From Lachnospiraceae bacterium (GTDB taxonomy: Bacteria; Bacillota; Clostridia; Lachnospirales; Lachnospiraceae): a stretch of DNA of 64,000 bases. The stretch spans positions 1 to 64,000 of the forward strand of contig JAGAQG010000053.1 in assembly GCA_017622875.1 (NCBI GenBank), given 5' to 3'. Of this stretch, positions 41,602-50,813 are shown piece after piece. Under the pieces are notes generated by a model. It saw only the letters and a list, made by a program, of their open reading frames with translations. It did not search any database and was not told the origin of the DNA. Positions within the stretch are counted from its first letter, which is position 1. Every line of letters starts with the position of its first letter. A program made the position numbers and the translations under genes.

Positions 41602-42305
41602 TGAGATTGGACAAGTTTCTCTGTGAGATGGGTGTTGGAACCAGAAGTGAGGTCAAGGCCTATTTAAAAAAGGGAATGGTAACAGTTGATGGTGAAGTCG
41701 TAAAAAAGCCGGAGATGAAGGTCGATGAAAATACAGCGGAAATCTGTTTTCAGGGAAAGAAGCTTGAATTTGAAGCTGTACAGTATTTTCTTCTGAATAA
41801 ACCTGCTGGATGCGTGACTGCTACAAGAGACCGTCTTTCTGAGACTGTCATGAGCTTTCTTCCAGAAAATAGAAGAGATGATCTTTTCCCGGTGGGAAGA
41901 CTGGACAAAGATACAGAAGGACTGCTTTTGATCACCAATGATGGACAGCTGGCACATAAATTGCTGTCACCGAAAAAACACGTTGATAAGACCTATTTTG
42001 CAGTAATTGATGGAAAAGTGGAACAAGCCCATATTGAGCAGTTTTCAGCCGGGATAGACATTGGAGATGAAGATTTGACTATGCCTGCTAAATTGGAAAT
42101 TTTGAGTTCTGGAGATATTTCTGAAATCCAGCTTACCATTCAGGAGGGAAGATTTCATCAGGTAAAGCGTATGTTTGAAGCCATCGGATGCAAGGTTACG
42201 TATTTAAAACGTATTTCTATGGGCCCTTTGACACTGGGCGATCTGCAGCAGGGGGAAGTACGAGTGTTAAGTGAAAATGAAGTTGCGCAGCTGCGCAGCC
42301 GTTAA
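41598..42305 (+). CDS. RsuA-type rRNA pseudouridine synthase
   Basis: 235 residues. An S4 RNA-binding domain (MRLDKFLCEMGVGTRSEVKAYL) is followed by the catalytic domain with VGRLDKDTEGLLLITNDG, whose Asp is the conserved catalytic residue. It probably isomerises a uridine in 16S rRNA (U516 in RsuA), though RluB/E-type specificity cannot be excluded. The start at 41598 overlaps the methyltransferase stop by four bases; GGAG lies about 10 bases before. An in-frame ATG at 41583 is less likely. Confidence 0.9.
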   Translation: MMRLDKFLCEMGVGTRSEVKAYLKKGMVTVDGEVVKKPEMKVDENTAEICFQGKKLEFEAVQYFLLNKPAGCVTATRDRLSETVMSFLPENRRDDLFPVGRLDKDTEGLLLITNDGQLAHKLLSPKKHVDKTYFAVIDGKVEQAHIEQFSAGIDIGDEDLTMPAKLEILSSGDISEIQLTIQEGRFHQVKRMFEAIGCKVTYLKRISMGPLTLGDLQQGEVRVLSENEVAQLRSR

Positions 42306-42359
42306 GTACTATGACGACATTATAAATATTGATGCTACAACTTAGAATGGAGAATACAG

Positions 42360-43049
42360 ATGATTGAACATATTCAGGCGGTAATTTTCGATATCGACGG
42401 AACATTGGTGGATTCTATGGGTGTCTGGTATGACATTGATGTAGAATATTTTAAATTGTTGGGCATTCCGATGCCGCCAACATTACAGAAAGATATCGAA
42501 GGCATGAGCTTTACAGAAACTGCCGTTTATTTTAAAGAGACTTTTCAGTTGACAGAGAAGACCATTGATGACATTAAGTTAGACTGGATTCGTATGGCTC
42601 ATGAGAAATATTTATATGAAATAAAGTCCAAGCCGGGCGCAAAGGAATTTATTAAGTTTTTAAAGGAAAAAGGAATCAAGACCGGATGCGCTACAAGCAA
42701 TGAAAAAAGTCTTGCGATGGCAGCATTACAGCCTCATGGCTGGAGTGACAAAATGAATTCCGTCCGTACAGCCTGCGAAGTATGCAAGGGAAAACCTGCG
42801 CCGGATATTTATTTAAAAGTGGCTGAAGATTTAGGGGTGAAACCTGAAAACTGTTTGGTATTTGAGGACATTCCAAACGGAATGCGCGCTGGAAAGGCTG
42901 CAGGTATGACAGTGATTGGCGTGGAAGATGAAGGCGCTAAAAAATATAGAAGTGAAATTGATGAAATTTGTGATTATTTTATTACAGATTATTACGATAT
43001 GTTAGAAGGAAAGATTGAGGTCGAATATGAGCTTTCTTCCGGTAAGTAG
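42360..43049 (+). CDS. HAD family hydrolase, phosphoglycolate phosphatase / beta-phosphoglucomutase type
   Basis: 229 residues. HAD motif I DIDGTLVDS at 13-21, motif II ATSNEKS, motif III Lys in CKGKPAPD and motif IV FEDIPNGMRAGKAAG. The cap is of the small helical type. Substrate is not predictable; sugar phosphates are typical. It overlaps the YgiQ gene start by 23 bases. Confidence 0.87.
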   Translation: MIEHIQAVIFDIDGTLVDSMGVWYDIDVEYFKLLGIPMPPTLQKDIEGMSFTETAVYFKETFQLTEKTIDDIKLDWIRMAHEKYLYEIKSKPGAKEFIKFLKEKGIKTGCATSNEKSLAMAALQPHGWSDKMNSVRTACEVCKGKPAPDIYLKVAEDLGVKPENCLVFEDIPNGMRAGKAAGMTVIGVEDEGAKKYRSEIDEICDYFITDYYDMLEGKIEVEYELSSGK

Positions 43050-44910
43050 AAAAGAAGTACAGGGACAGGTTGATTTTGTGTATGTGATAGGGGATGCGTA
43101 TGTAGACCATCCTTCCTTTGGTCATGCCATTATCAGCCGTGTTTTAGAGAGTCATGGATATTCTGTGGGAATCATTTCCCAACCGGATTTTCGAAACAGT
43201 GAGAGTATTACGGAGTTTGGAGAACCAAGACTAGCGTTTTTAATTTCCGGTGGAAATATGGACTCTATGGTAAATCACTATTCTGTATCAAAAAAACATC
43301 GAAAAACCGATGCTTATACACCGGGCGGAGAGATGGGAAAACGCCCTGACAGAGCAGTCATTGTTTATGGAAATCTGATTCGCCAACAATATAAAAAGAC
43401 GCCGATTATTATCGGTGGGATTGAAGCATCTTTAAGACGCTTGGCACATTATGACTACTGGTCTGATAAGATGAAACGGTCTATCTTGCTTGATTCAGGA
43501 GCTAATTTAATTTCCTATGGAATGGGAGAACGTTCAATCGTAGAGATTGCGGATGCTTTGAACTCAGGGATTGCCATTGATGATATTACGTTTGTTGATG
43601 GTACGGTATATAAAGCGAAATCATTAGAATCGGTCTATGATTATGAGATGCTGCCGGATTATGATTCGCTTCTGGCAGATAAGAAAAATTATGCGAAGAG
43701 CTTTTTAACACAATATGAAAATACGGATCCATTTGTTGGAAAACGACTGGTAGAGCCATATGGGACCCATTGCTATATTGTACAGAATCCGGCGGCAAAA
43801 CCATTATCCCAGACAGAAATGGACGATATTTATAATCTTCCGTATATGAGAACCTGGCATCCAATGTATGACAAAATGGGGGGAATTCCGGCGTTATCAG
43901 AAGTAAAATTCTCCCTTGTCAGTAATCGAGGGTGCTTTGGAGGCTGTTCTTTCTGTGCGTTGACCTTTCATCAGGGAAGAATTGTACAGACGAGAAGTCA
44001 TGAGTCTATCATTGAAGAAGCGAAGCTCATGACACAGGAAAAGGATTTTAAGGGTTACATCCATGATGTTGGCGGCCCAACAGCAAATTTTAGAGCACCT
44101 GCCTGTGAAAAACAGATGGAAAAGGGTGTCTGCCCGAAAAAGCAGTGTCTTTTTCCAACGCCATGTAAAAATATGAAAGCAGACCACAAGGATTACATAA
44201 CATTGTTACGTAAACTTAGAACCCTGCCGAAGGTAAAAAAGGTATTTGTTCGCTCAGGGATTCGTTTTGATTACCTGCTTGCTGATAGGTCCAGAGACTT
44301 TTTAAAAGAGTTATGTCAGTATCATGTCAGCGGTCAGCTAAAAGTAGCACCGGAACATGTTTCTGATAAGGTTCTAAAGAGGATGGGAAAACCATCTAAT
44401 GATGTTTATCAGAAATTCTCCGCGGAATATAAGCGAATGAATGAAAAACTGGGGTTAAAACAATATCTGGTACCTTATCTAATGTCCAGCCATCCGGGCT
44501 GTGATATGAAGGAAGCAGTGAAACTGGCAGAATTTGTCCGTGATCTGGGATATATGCCGGAGCAGGTACAGGATTTTTATCCGACACCATCGACGATCTC
44601 TACTTGTATGTATTACACAGGAATTGATCCACGAACAGGAGAATCTGTTTATGTGCCGAAGAATCCTCATGAAAAAGAAATGCAGCGTGCTCTGATTCAG
44701 TATCGTGATCCGAAAAATTATGATCTGATCAAAGAGGCACTGGAAACTGCCGGAAGAACGGATTTAATTGGTTTTGAACCAAAATGTCTGATTCGTCCAA
44801 GAAAGTTGAGTAAAGAAAAGAATGAAAAAAATAGCAATCGTAACGGGCGCGTCCTCAGGAATGGGGAAGGACTTCGTAAGGGAAATTCTAAAGGAAAGAA
44901 ACGTCGATGA
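43027..44910 (+). CDS. YgiQ family radical SAM protein
   Basis: 627 residues. An N-terminal Rossmann-like (B12-binding-like) region (AYVDHPSFGHAIISRVLE, a shape shared with UPF0313) is followed by a radical SAM domain with the cluster motif RGCFGGCSFCALTFHQGR. Function is unknown. The start at 43027 gives MSFLPVSRKEV, with a GAGG upstream; the in-frame TTG at 43015 is possible. The last 30 codons (from 44822) are read through the start of the SDR gene in another frame and produce a basic Asn/Lys/Arg/Gly tail unlike the rest. Confidence 0.92.
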   Translation: MSFLPVSRKEVQGQVDFVYVIGDAYVDHPSFGHAIISRVLESHGYSVGIISQPDFRNSESITEFGEPRLAFLISGGNMDSMVNHYSVSKKHRKTDAYTPGGEMGKRPDRAVIVYGNLIRQQYKKTPIIIGGIEASLRRLAHYDYWSDKMKRSILLDSGANLISYGMGERSIVEIADALNSGIAIDDITFVDGTVYKAKSLESVYDYEMLPDYDSLLADKKNYAKSFLTQYENTDPFVGKRLVEPYGTHCYIVQNPAAKPLSQTEMDDIYNLPYMRTWHPMYDKMGGIPALSEVKFSLVSNRGCFGGCSFCALTFHQGRIVQTRSHESIIEEAKLMTQEKDFKGYIHDVGGPTANFRAPACEKQMEKGVCPKKQCLFPTPCKNMKADHKDYITLLRKLRTLPKVKKVFVRSGIRFDYLLADRSRDFLKELCQYHVSGQLKVAPEHVSDKVLKRMGKPSNDVYQKFSAEYKRMNEKLGLKQYLVPYLMSSHPGCDMKEAVKLAEFVRDLGYMPEQVQDFYPTPSTISTCMYYTGIDPRTGESVYVPKNPHEKEMQRALIQYRDPKNYDLIKEALETAGRTDLIGFEPKCLIRPRKLSKEKNEKNSNRNGRVLRNGEGLRKGNSKGKKRR

Positions 44911-45583
44911 AATCTGGATGATTGCAAGACGGGGAGATCGTCTGGATGCAATGGCGGCAAAAGAACCGGGAAGATTGCGTGCATTTACGTTGGACTTGAC
45001 GGAGATGTCTTCTTTTGATGAACTGAAGGCAGTTCTGGCAGAGGAAAAGCCACAGATTCTTTATCTTGTAAACTCTGCTGGGGCTGGTCGCATTGGAAGA
45101 GTCGATGAAATTGATGAAAAAGAGCATGCTTTTGTGGTGGATATTAATGTAAGAGCACTTACCTGCATGAGCCGCATTTGTCTGCCATATCTGAAAAAAG
45201 GCAGTCGAATCATCCAGCTATGCAGTGGTTCTTCCTTTTTACCACAGCCTGAGTTTGCTTCTTATGCAGCAAGTAAAGCATATGTTCGTTCTTTTTCAAG
45301 AGCACTTGGACAGGAATTGAAAAAATACGGAGTTACGGTCACATCCGTATGTCCGGGACCTGTAAAAACTGAGTTTTTTGAAGCCGCAGGTAAAGAAATT
45401 GCGCCAGCAAAGAAGGGGTTCTTGGTGGAATCTAAAGATGTTGTGAAGCAGGCGATGAAGGATGCAAAATCCGGAAAAGCGCTTTCAATTTATGGTACAA
45501 GTATGAAGCTTGTACATCTGGCAGGAAAAATTTTGCCAACGAGGGTTGTATTGTCAGTAATGGATGTGCTGATGACAGACTAA
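44822..45583 (+). CDS. Short-chain dehydrogenase/reductase (SDR)
   Basis: 253 residues, classical SDR. The cofactor motif TGASSGMG is at residues 8-15, NSAGAGR (NAG-type) at about 83 and the active-site pair YAASK, with an upstream Ser in QLCSGSS. The substrate is unknown. The N-terminus MKKIAIVTG is canonical, so the ATG at 44822 is correct although it lies 89 bases inside the YgiQ gene and has only a weak ribosome binding site; expression probably depends on translation through ygiQ. It is followed after 15 bases by the membrane-protein gene. Confidence 0.9.
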   Translation: MKKIAIVTGASSGMGKDFVREILKERNVDEIWMIARRGDRLDAMAAKEPGRLRAFTLDLTEMSSFDELKAVLAEEKPQILYLVNSAGAGRIGRVDEIDEKEHAFVVDINVRALTCMSRICLPYLKKGSRIIQLCSGSSFLPQPEFASYAASKAYVRSFSRALGQELKKYGVTVTSVCPGPVKTEFFEAAGKEIAPAKKGFLVESKDVVKQAMKDAKSGKALSIYGTSMKLVHLAGKILPTRVVLSVMDVLMTD

Positions 45584-45598
45584 GAGGAGTAAAAACAA

Positions 45599-46195
45599 AT
45601 GAAAAGAGTTAGTAAAGGGAAATTTGGTTACACAGTATCTCATAGAAAGTGGCAAATTATGAAAATGCTTTTGTATATAGCATTGGCTTTAGGAATATTT
45701 TTAGCAGGCTATCTTACGACTAAGACCACAAAAAATATATTATCTATTGTTGCTTTGGTGGGTTCTCTGCCTATTTCTAAAGAGATGGTAGGCGTGATCA
45801 TGAGTTACCGCAGAAAGCCGATGGAAAAGAAATTATATGAAGAGATTTCTGCAAAAGCAGGGAATTTAGAGCAGATTTATGAGCTTTTATTTACTACAAA
45901 TGAAAAATCCTATGGAGTAGAAGCTGCTATTATCGAAGGAAAAGATGTCATCTGCTATGCTGTTGATCCGAAATGTGAAGTAAATGTATTGCAGAAACAT
46001 TTGTTAAAAATGTTAGATGCTAATGGCTATAAAGAAAATGTGAAAGTGTTTACGGACTATAAAAAATTCATGGACAGAGTCGGTGATCTTGCAAGAAGAG
46101 AAAAGGAAGAGATTCCATACACTCAGAATCCTACCTATCCTGATTTGAACAGAGATCAGCTGATTAAGCATTTACTGCTTGCACTGTCTATCTAG
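45599..46195 (+). CDS. Conserved hypothetical membrane-associated protein (198 aa)
   Basis: Two hydrophobic segments near the N-terminus (MLLYIALALGIFLAGYL, ILSIVALVGSLPIS) are followed by a soluble domain of about 130 residues with alternating strands and helices (YGVEAAIIEGKDVICYAVDP, NVKVFTDYKKFMDRV). I do not recognise a domain. AAGAGGAG precedes the ATG. It is in an operon-like line with the SDR gene upstream and the RluA gene downstream, which starts 7 bases after its stop. The C-terminal NPTYPDLNRDQLIKHLLLA may be an interaction tail. Confidence 0.7.
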   Translation: MKRVSKGKFGYTVSHRKWQIMKMLLYIALALGIFLAGYLTTKTTKNILSIVALVGSLPISKEMVGVIMSYRRKPMEKKLYEEISAKAGNLEQIYELLFTTNEKSYGVEAAIIEGKDVICYAVDPKCEVNVLQKHLLKMLDANGYKENVKVFTDYKKFMDRVGDLARREKEEIPYTQNPTYPDLNRDQLIKHLLLALSI

Positions 46196-46202
46196 AGGGA
46201 AT

Positions 46203-47165
46203 ATGAGACAACTTACAGTTCATAAAAATGATGAAAACCAGCGTCTGGATAAATACCTAAAAAAATATTTGAAAGAGGCGCCGGGAAGCTTCATCTATAA
46301 AATGCTTCGAAAAAAGAATATTGTTTTAAATGGGAAAAAGGCTGACGGCACAGAAAAATTATGTGCCGGGGATGAAATTAAGCTTTTTTTTGCAGAAGAA
46401 ACCTTACAGAAATTTACGGGTGAGACTGCAAACAGTGATGTGCATAGGTTCCCGACAATGAAAAACCTGGATATTTTGTTCGAGGATGAAGATATCCTGA
46501 TTTTGAACAAACCTGCTGGAGAACTGTCACAAAAAGCAGAGGCAAAAGATGTCTCTATGAATGAATATGCCCTTGGATATTTACAGAAAACAGGGGCGAT
46601 CACAGAGGAATCTTTAAAGGTGTTCAAACCTTCTGTCTGCAATCGTCTGGACCGCAATACATCAGGGATCCTGGTCGTTGCAAAGACCTATCAGGCTGCA
46701 AGAGAGTTTGGAGAGGCACTTCAGAAACGTACTGTCCGTAAATTTTACCGTTGTATCGTAAAGGGTGAAGTAAAAAAATCAGAGACCATTGACGGATATT
46801 TATGGAAAGATGAAAAGACAAATAAGGTGCAGATTTTTAAAGAAAAGCGTGAGGATGCATCTGAAATCCACACCGCTTATCGTCCAATGAAATGCGAAAA
46901 TGGTCTGACTTTATTAGAAGTTCATCTGATTACTGGCCGAACCCACCAGATTCGCGCTCATCTAAGCTCTATCGGTCATCCAATCCTAGGTGATCCGAAA
47001 TATGGGGATAAGAGGCTTTCGGAAAAATATAAGGTAAAATATCAGTTATTACATGCCTGCAGGCTGGAACTGGATGGTTTTACTGGTGATTTTACGAAAT
47101 ATAATGGAAACATAATTTCAGCAAAAGTACCGAAAACTTTTGAGAAGATTATGAAAGAGGATTAA
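46203..47165 (+). CDS. RluA family rRNA/tRNA pseudouridine synthase
   Basis: 320 residues. An S4 domain (QRLDKYLKKYLKEAPGSFIYKMLRKKNI) is followed by a catalytic domain with NRLDRNTSGILVVAKT, whose second Asp is catalytic, and HQIRAHLSSIGHPILGDPKYG. RluC/RluD-type specificity towards 23S rRNA is likely but not certain. The start at 46203 follows AGAGGGA closely. It is preceded by the 198-residue gene and followed after 3 bases by recU. Confidence 0.93.
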   Translation: MRQLTVHKNDENQRLDKYLKKYLKEAPGSFIYKMLRKKNIVLNGKKADGTEKLCAGDEIKLFFAEETLQKFTGETANSDVHRFPTMKNLDILFEDEDILILNKPAGELSQKAEAKDVSMNEYALGYLQKTGAITEESLKVFKPSVCNRLDRNTSGILVVAKTYQAAREFGEALQKRTVRKFYRCIVKGEVKKSETIDGYLWKDEKTNKVQIFKEKREDASEIHTAYRPMKCENGLTLLEVHLITGRTHQIRAHLSSIGHPILGDPKYGDKRLSEKYKVKYQLLHACRLELDGFTGDFTKYNGNIISAKVPKTFEKIMKED

Positions 47166-47168
47166 TAT

Positions 47169-47720
47169 ATGGCAACCTGGAATTCCAGAGGACTTCGTGG
47201 TTCAGGATTAGAGGATCTGATCAACCGAACAAACGAATCCTACAGAGAGAAAGGTCTGGCGCTGATTCAGAAGGTGCCGACACCGATCACACCGATTAAA
47301 ATTGATAAAGAGAACAGACATATTACATTGGCATACTTTGACCAAAAAAGTACTGTCGATTATATCGGTGCAGTGCAGGGAATTCCGGTATGTTTTGATG
47401 CAAAGGAATGTCATACCGACACATTCCCCCTTACAAATATTCATGAGCATCAGGTGCAGTTTATGGAAGATTTTGAGAAACAGGAAGGCTTGTCCTTCCT
47501 GATTATTCATTATACTGCTCGTGATGTTTTGTATTACTTAAACTTTGCCCAAATGAAGAAATTCTGGGACAGAGCAAAGGAGGGCGGAAGAAAGAGTTTC
47601 CGCTTCGAGGAGCTGGATATGGATTATATCCTTCATCCGGCCCATGGATTTTTCGTTCCCTATTTAGATGGAATCAATGTAGAACTGGAAAAGAGAGAAA
47701 GCCCCGATGCAGAATTATAA
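47169..47720 (+). CDS. recU: Holliday junction resolvase RecU
   Basis: 183 residues. RecU cuts four-way DNA junctions in recombination of Firmicutes. The start MATWNSRGLRGSGLEDLINRTN is close to diagnostic. The nuclease core has PITPIKIDKENRHITLAYFDQKSTVDYIG and PVCFDAKEC, with acidic residues and Lys of the PD-(D/E)xK fold. In many Firmicutes recU is beside ponA; here it follows an rluA gene. GAGGATTA precedes the ATG. It ends the unit; the his promoter begins 15 bases after its stop. Confidence 0.95.
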   Translation: MATWNSRGLRGSGLEDLINRTNESYREKGLALIQKVPTPITPIKIDKENRHITLAYFDQKSTVDYIGAVQGIPVCFDAKECHTDTFPLTNIHEHQVQFMEDFEKQEGLSFLIIHYTARDVLYYLNFAQMKKFWDRAKEGGRKSFRFEELDMDYILHPAHGFFVPYLDGINVELEKRESPDAEL

Positions 47721-47735
47721 TTTTAAATTCAGCGG

Positions 47736-47764
47736 TTGACATATCGACAATTGCTTTCTATAAT
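47736..47764 (+). promoter_or_regulatory. Perfect consensus promoter of the his operon
   Basis: TTGACA, exactly 17 bases, TATAAT. The leader to hisZG is only about 45 bases, so there is no room for a T-box or a His leader peptide attenuator. Confidence 0.88.
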
Positions 47765-47817
47765 AGAAATACTTTATTGATTTACTAGACTAAAGCGGAA
47801 TGACGGGAGAAATCATT

Positions 47818-49464
47818 ATGAAAGAACAATTGTTACATACACCGGAGGGTGTTAGAGATATTTATGGATGCGAGTTTGTGAAAAAGTTCGAGTTACAGCA
47901 TATTTTATTCGAGGTGATGAATTCCTATGGCTATCAGGGAATCGAAACACCGACCTTCGAATTCTTCGACGTATTCAGTAAAGAAGTCGGAACTGTTCCA
48001 TCCAATGAATTATATAAATTTTTCGATAAAGAAGGAAATACACTTGTACTCAGACCAGATATGACACCATCTATCGCCAGAGCGGTCTCCAAATATTTCC
48101 ATGGAGACGATCCGATTCGTCTCTGCTATATGGGAAGTACCTTTATCAATCATGATAAATATCAGGGACGTTTAAAAGAATCGACACAGCTGGGAGCTGA
48201 GCTGATGGGAGATTCTTCTGTAAAAGCAGACGTGGAAATGATCTCCATGCTGGTAGCATCCTTACAGAAAGCTGGATTAAAGGAATTTCAGATCAGCATT
48301 GGTCAGGTACAGTTCTTTAGAAGTCTTCTTTTAGAGGCTGATCTGGAACCGGAAGTGGAAGATGCTTTAAGATTCCAGATTTCCAAAAAAAATATTTTTG
48401 CTGTAGAAGAAATCCTTGAAGAATCAGATATGCCGGATAATTTGAAGAAGGCGTTTGCCTCTTTGACAACTTTGGCTGGTTCTGTGGAAGTTCTTGAGAA
48501 AGCAAAGAAACTGACTGATAACGAAAAAGCATTAAAGGCAATTTCGATTTTAGAAGATATTTATGAAGGCTTAAAAGGCTGCGGATGCGAAAAATATGTA
48601 TCTTTTGACCTTGGTATGTTGAGTAAATATAATTATTATACAGGTATCATTTTCCGTGCGTATACCTTTGGCAGCGGTGAAGCAATCGTAAAAGGCGGAC
48701 GCTACGACAAACTTCTCAGTCATTTTGGAAGAAAGCTTCCGGCAGTCGGTTTTGCGATTGTCATCGACCAACTGATGCTTGCTTTAGAACGAAAAGAAGA
48801 GGCTGCTAAGAAACAGCAAGTGAGTGGTGACAGGTATCTGACTTTTGCTCTTGGTAAAGGACGTCTTGCGAAAAAGACCCTGGAATTATTCGAAAAGATT
48901 GGTATCCATATGGAAGAAATGAAAGATCCTGATACAAGAAAGCTGATTTTTGTAAATGAAGATTTAAAACTTCGTTTCTTTCTCGCAAAAGGACCCGATG
49001 TACCGACCTATGTAGAATATGGCGCAGCAGATATCGGTGTAGTTGGAAGTGATACGATCATTGAAGAAAGCCGTAAAATGTATGAAGTTCTTGATCTTGG
49101 CTTCGGCAAATGCAGAATGTGTGTCTGCGGACCTGCAAGTGCAAAGGAAAAACTGGAAAGTCAGGAACTGATTCGTGTAGCGACAAAATATCCAAACATC
49201 GCAAAAGATTATTTTTATAATAAAAAGCACCAGACCGTTGAGATTATCAAGTTAAATGGTTCCATTGAACTGGCACCAATCGTAGGACTTGCAGAAGTGA
49301 TCGTAGATATCGTTGAAACTGGTTCGACCCTTCGCGAAAATGGCCTGGAAGTATTAGAAGAAGTTCGTCCATTATCTGCAAGAATGGTAGTAAACCGTGT
49401 GAGCATGGAAATGGAACGAGAAAGAATCGCAAAATTAATTAATGACATCAAAGCGGTTTTATAA
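47818..49464 (+). CDS. hisZG: HisZ-HisG fusion: ATP phosphoribosyltransferase regulatory and catalytic subunits in one chain
   Basis: 548 residues. Residues about 5-325 are HisZ, a HisRS-like domain (TPEGVRDIYG, RPDMTPSIARAV, FDLGMLSKYNYYTG, ggRYDKLLSHFG). A charged linker (about 326-337) leads to HisG from residue 338 (LTFALGKGRLAKKTLELFEKIG to the end), the short form of about 210 residues without a C-terminal regulatory domain, which needs HisZ for activity. Normally the subunits are separate and form an octamer. Here they are joined. The start at 47818 (GGGAGA 7 bases before) is preferred over the ATG at 47800. First step of histidine synthesis: ATP plus PRPP to phosphoribosyl-ATP. Confidence 0.93.
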   Translation: MKEQLLHTPEGVRDIYGCEFVKKFELQHILFEVMNSYGYQGIETPTFEFFDVFSKEVGTVPSNELYKFFDKEGNTLVLRPDMTPSIARAVSKYFHGDDPIRLCYMGSTFINHDKYQGRLKESTQLGAELMGDSSVKADVEMISMLVASLQKAGLKEFQISIGQVQFFRSLLLEADLEPEVEDALRFQISKKNIFAVEEILEESDMPDNLKKAFASLTTLAGSVEVLEKAKKLTDNEKALKAISILEDIYEGLKGCGCEKYVSFDLGMLSKYNYYTGIIFRAYTFGSGEAIVKGGRYDKLLSHFGRKLPAVGFAIVIDQLMLALERKEEAAKKQQVSGDRYLTFALGKGRLAKKTLELFEKIGIHMEEMKDPDTRKLIFVNEDLKLRFFLAKGPDVPTYVEYGAADIGVVGSDTIIEESRKMYEVLDLGFGKCRMCVCGPASAKEKLESQELIRVATKYPNIAKDYFYNKKHQTVEIIKLNGSIELAPIVGLAEVIVDIVETGSTLRENGLEVLEEVRPLSARMVVNRVSMEMERERIAKLINDIKAVL

Positions 49465-49480
49465 GGAAAGAGGAAATATT

Positions 49481-50773
49481 ATGAAAATTGTAACATTAGA
49501 TGAAAGTTCAAAAAAAAATCTGTTAAATGATCTGTTAAAGCGCAGCCCAAATCACTATGGGGATTTTATCGACAGAGTAAATGACATTATTGATAACGTT
49601 CGCGCGAATGGGGATGCGGCAATCTTTGATTATACAAAACGTTTTGATGGTGCAGAAATCAATGCTTCTAACATCCGTGTGACCAAGGAAGAAATCGAAG
49701 AAGCATATACCTTAGTTGATCCTGAACTGATCGACGTAATCAGAAAAGCTTTGGTAAATATCAGAGAATATCATGAAAAACAGCGTCAGTACAGCTGGTT
49801 TGATTCCAAACCAAACGGTACAATGCTTGGACAGAAAGTGACTCCGCTTGCCACTACAGGTGTTTATGTACCGGGCGGAAAAGCGGTTTATCCTTCCAGT
49901 GTCCTTATGAATGTAGTTCCTGCAAAGGTAGCAGGGGTTGAGAAAATCATTATGACTACACCTCCTGGAAAGGATGGAAAGGTCAATCCAAACACATTGG
50001 TAGCAGCAAACGAGGCTGGTGCAGATGAAATCTACAAAGTAGGCGGTGCTCAGGCTATCGCGGCACTGGCTTTTGGTACAGAAAGCATTCCAAAGGTAGA
50101 TAAGATCGTAGGTCCTGGAAATATTTATGTAGCGCTTGCGAAAAAAGCAGTTTACGGGTATGTAAGCATTGATTCTATCGCTGGACCGAGCGAAATCCTT
50201 GTTCTGGCAGACGAAACTGCAAATCCAAGATTTGTAGCGGCAGATTTACTGTCTCAGGCAGAACACGACGAAATGGCATCTGCAATTTTAGTAACTACAA
50301 GCAGAGAACTTGCGGAAGCAGTGTCTGCGGAAGTTGATAAATTTATCGCAGAACTTTCCAGAAAAGAAATTATGACAAAATCTGTAGAAAATTATGGATA
50401 TATTTTAGTGGCGGAAAGTTTACAGGACGCCATTGATGCGGCAAATGATATTGCATCAGAACATCTTGAAATCGTGACAAAAAATCCATTTGAAGTGATG
50501 ATGAAGATTAAAAATGCAGGAGCAATCTTTATCGGAGAATACAGCTCTGAGCCTTTGGGAGATTATTTTGCAGGACCAAACCATATTTTACCGACCAATG
50601 GTACAGCAAAGTTCTTTGGTCCGTTGTCTGTAGATGACTTTGTAAAGAAATCAAGCATTATTTACTATAGTAAAGAGGCTCTGCAGCCAATTCATAAAGA
50701 CATTATCAAATTTGCAGAAAGCGAACAGCTGACTGCTCACGCAAATTCAATTAAAGTACGTTTTGAAGAATAA
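49481..50773 (+). CDS. hisD: Histidinol dehydrogenase
   Basis: 430 residues. Catalyses the last two oxidations, L-histidinol to histidine, with NAD and zinc. Motifs: VTPLATTGVYVPGGKAVYPSS, SIAGPSEILVLAD, SQAEHDE (His and zinc ligand) and GPNHILPT. The start at 49481 follows GAGG 7 to 8 bases upstream; the in-frame start at 49442 lies within the end of hisZG. It is 16 bases after hisZG and 40 before hisB. Confidence 0.96.
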   Translation: MKIVTLDESSKKNLLNDLLKRSPNHYGDFIDRVNDIIDNVRANGDAAIFDYTKRFDGAEINASNIRVTKEEIEEAYTLVDPELIDVIRKALVNIREYHEKQRQYSWFDSKPNGTMLGQKVTPLATTGVYVPGGKAVYPSSVLMNVVPAKVAGVEKIIMTTPPGKDGKVNPNTLVAANEAGADEIYKVGGAQAIAALAFGTESIPKVDKIVGPGNIYVALAKKAVYGYVSIDSIAGPSEILVLADETANPRFVAADLLSQAEHDEMASAILVTTSRELAEAVSAEVDKFIAELSRKEIMTKSVENYGYILVAESLQDAIDAANDIASEHLEIVTKNPFEVMMKIKNAGAIFIGEYSSEPLGDYFAGPNHILPTNGTAKFFGPLSVDDFVKKSSIIYYSKEALQPIHKDIIKFAESEQLTAHANSIKVRFEE

Positions 50774-50813
50774 AAGCAGTTTGAAGCCAAAACATTTCGA
50801 GGGGGAAGAAGCA

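Noticed and set aside
47764-47818. T-box or His leader peptide before the his operon
   Set aside because: The leader is only about 45 bases and has no His codon run and no terminator before hisZG.
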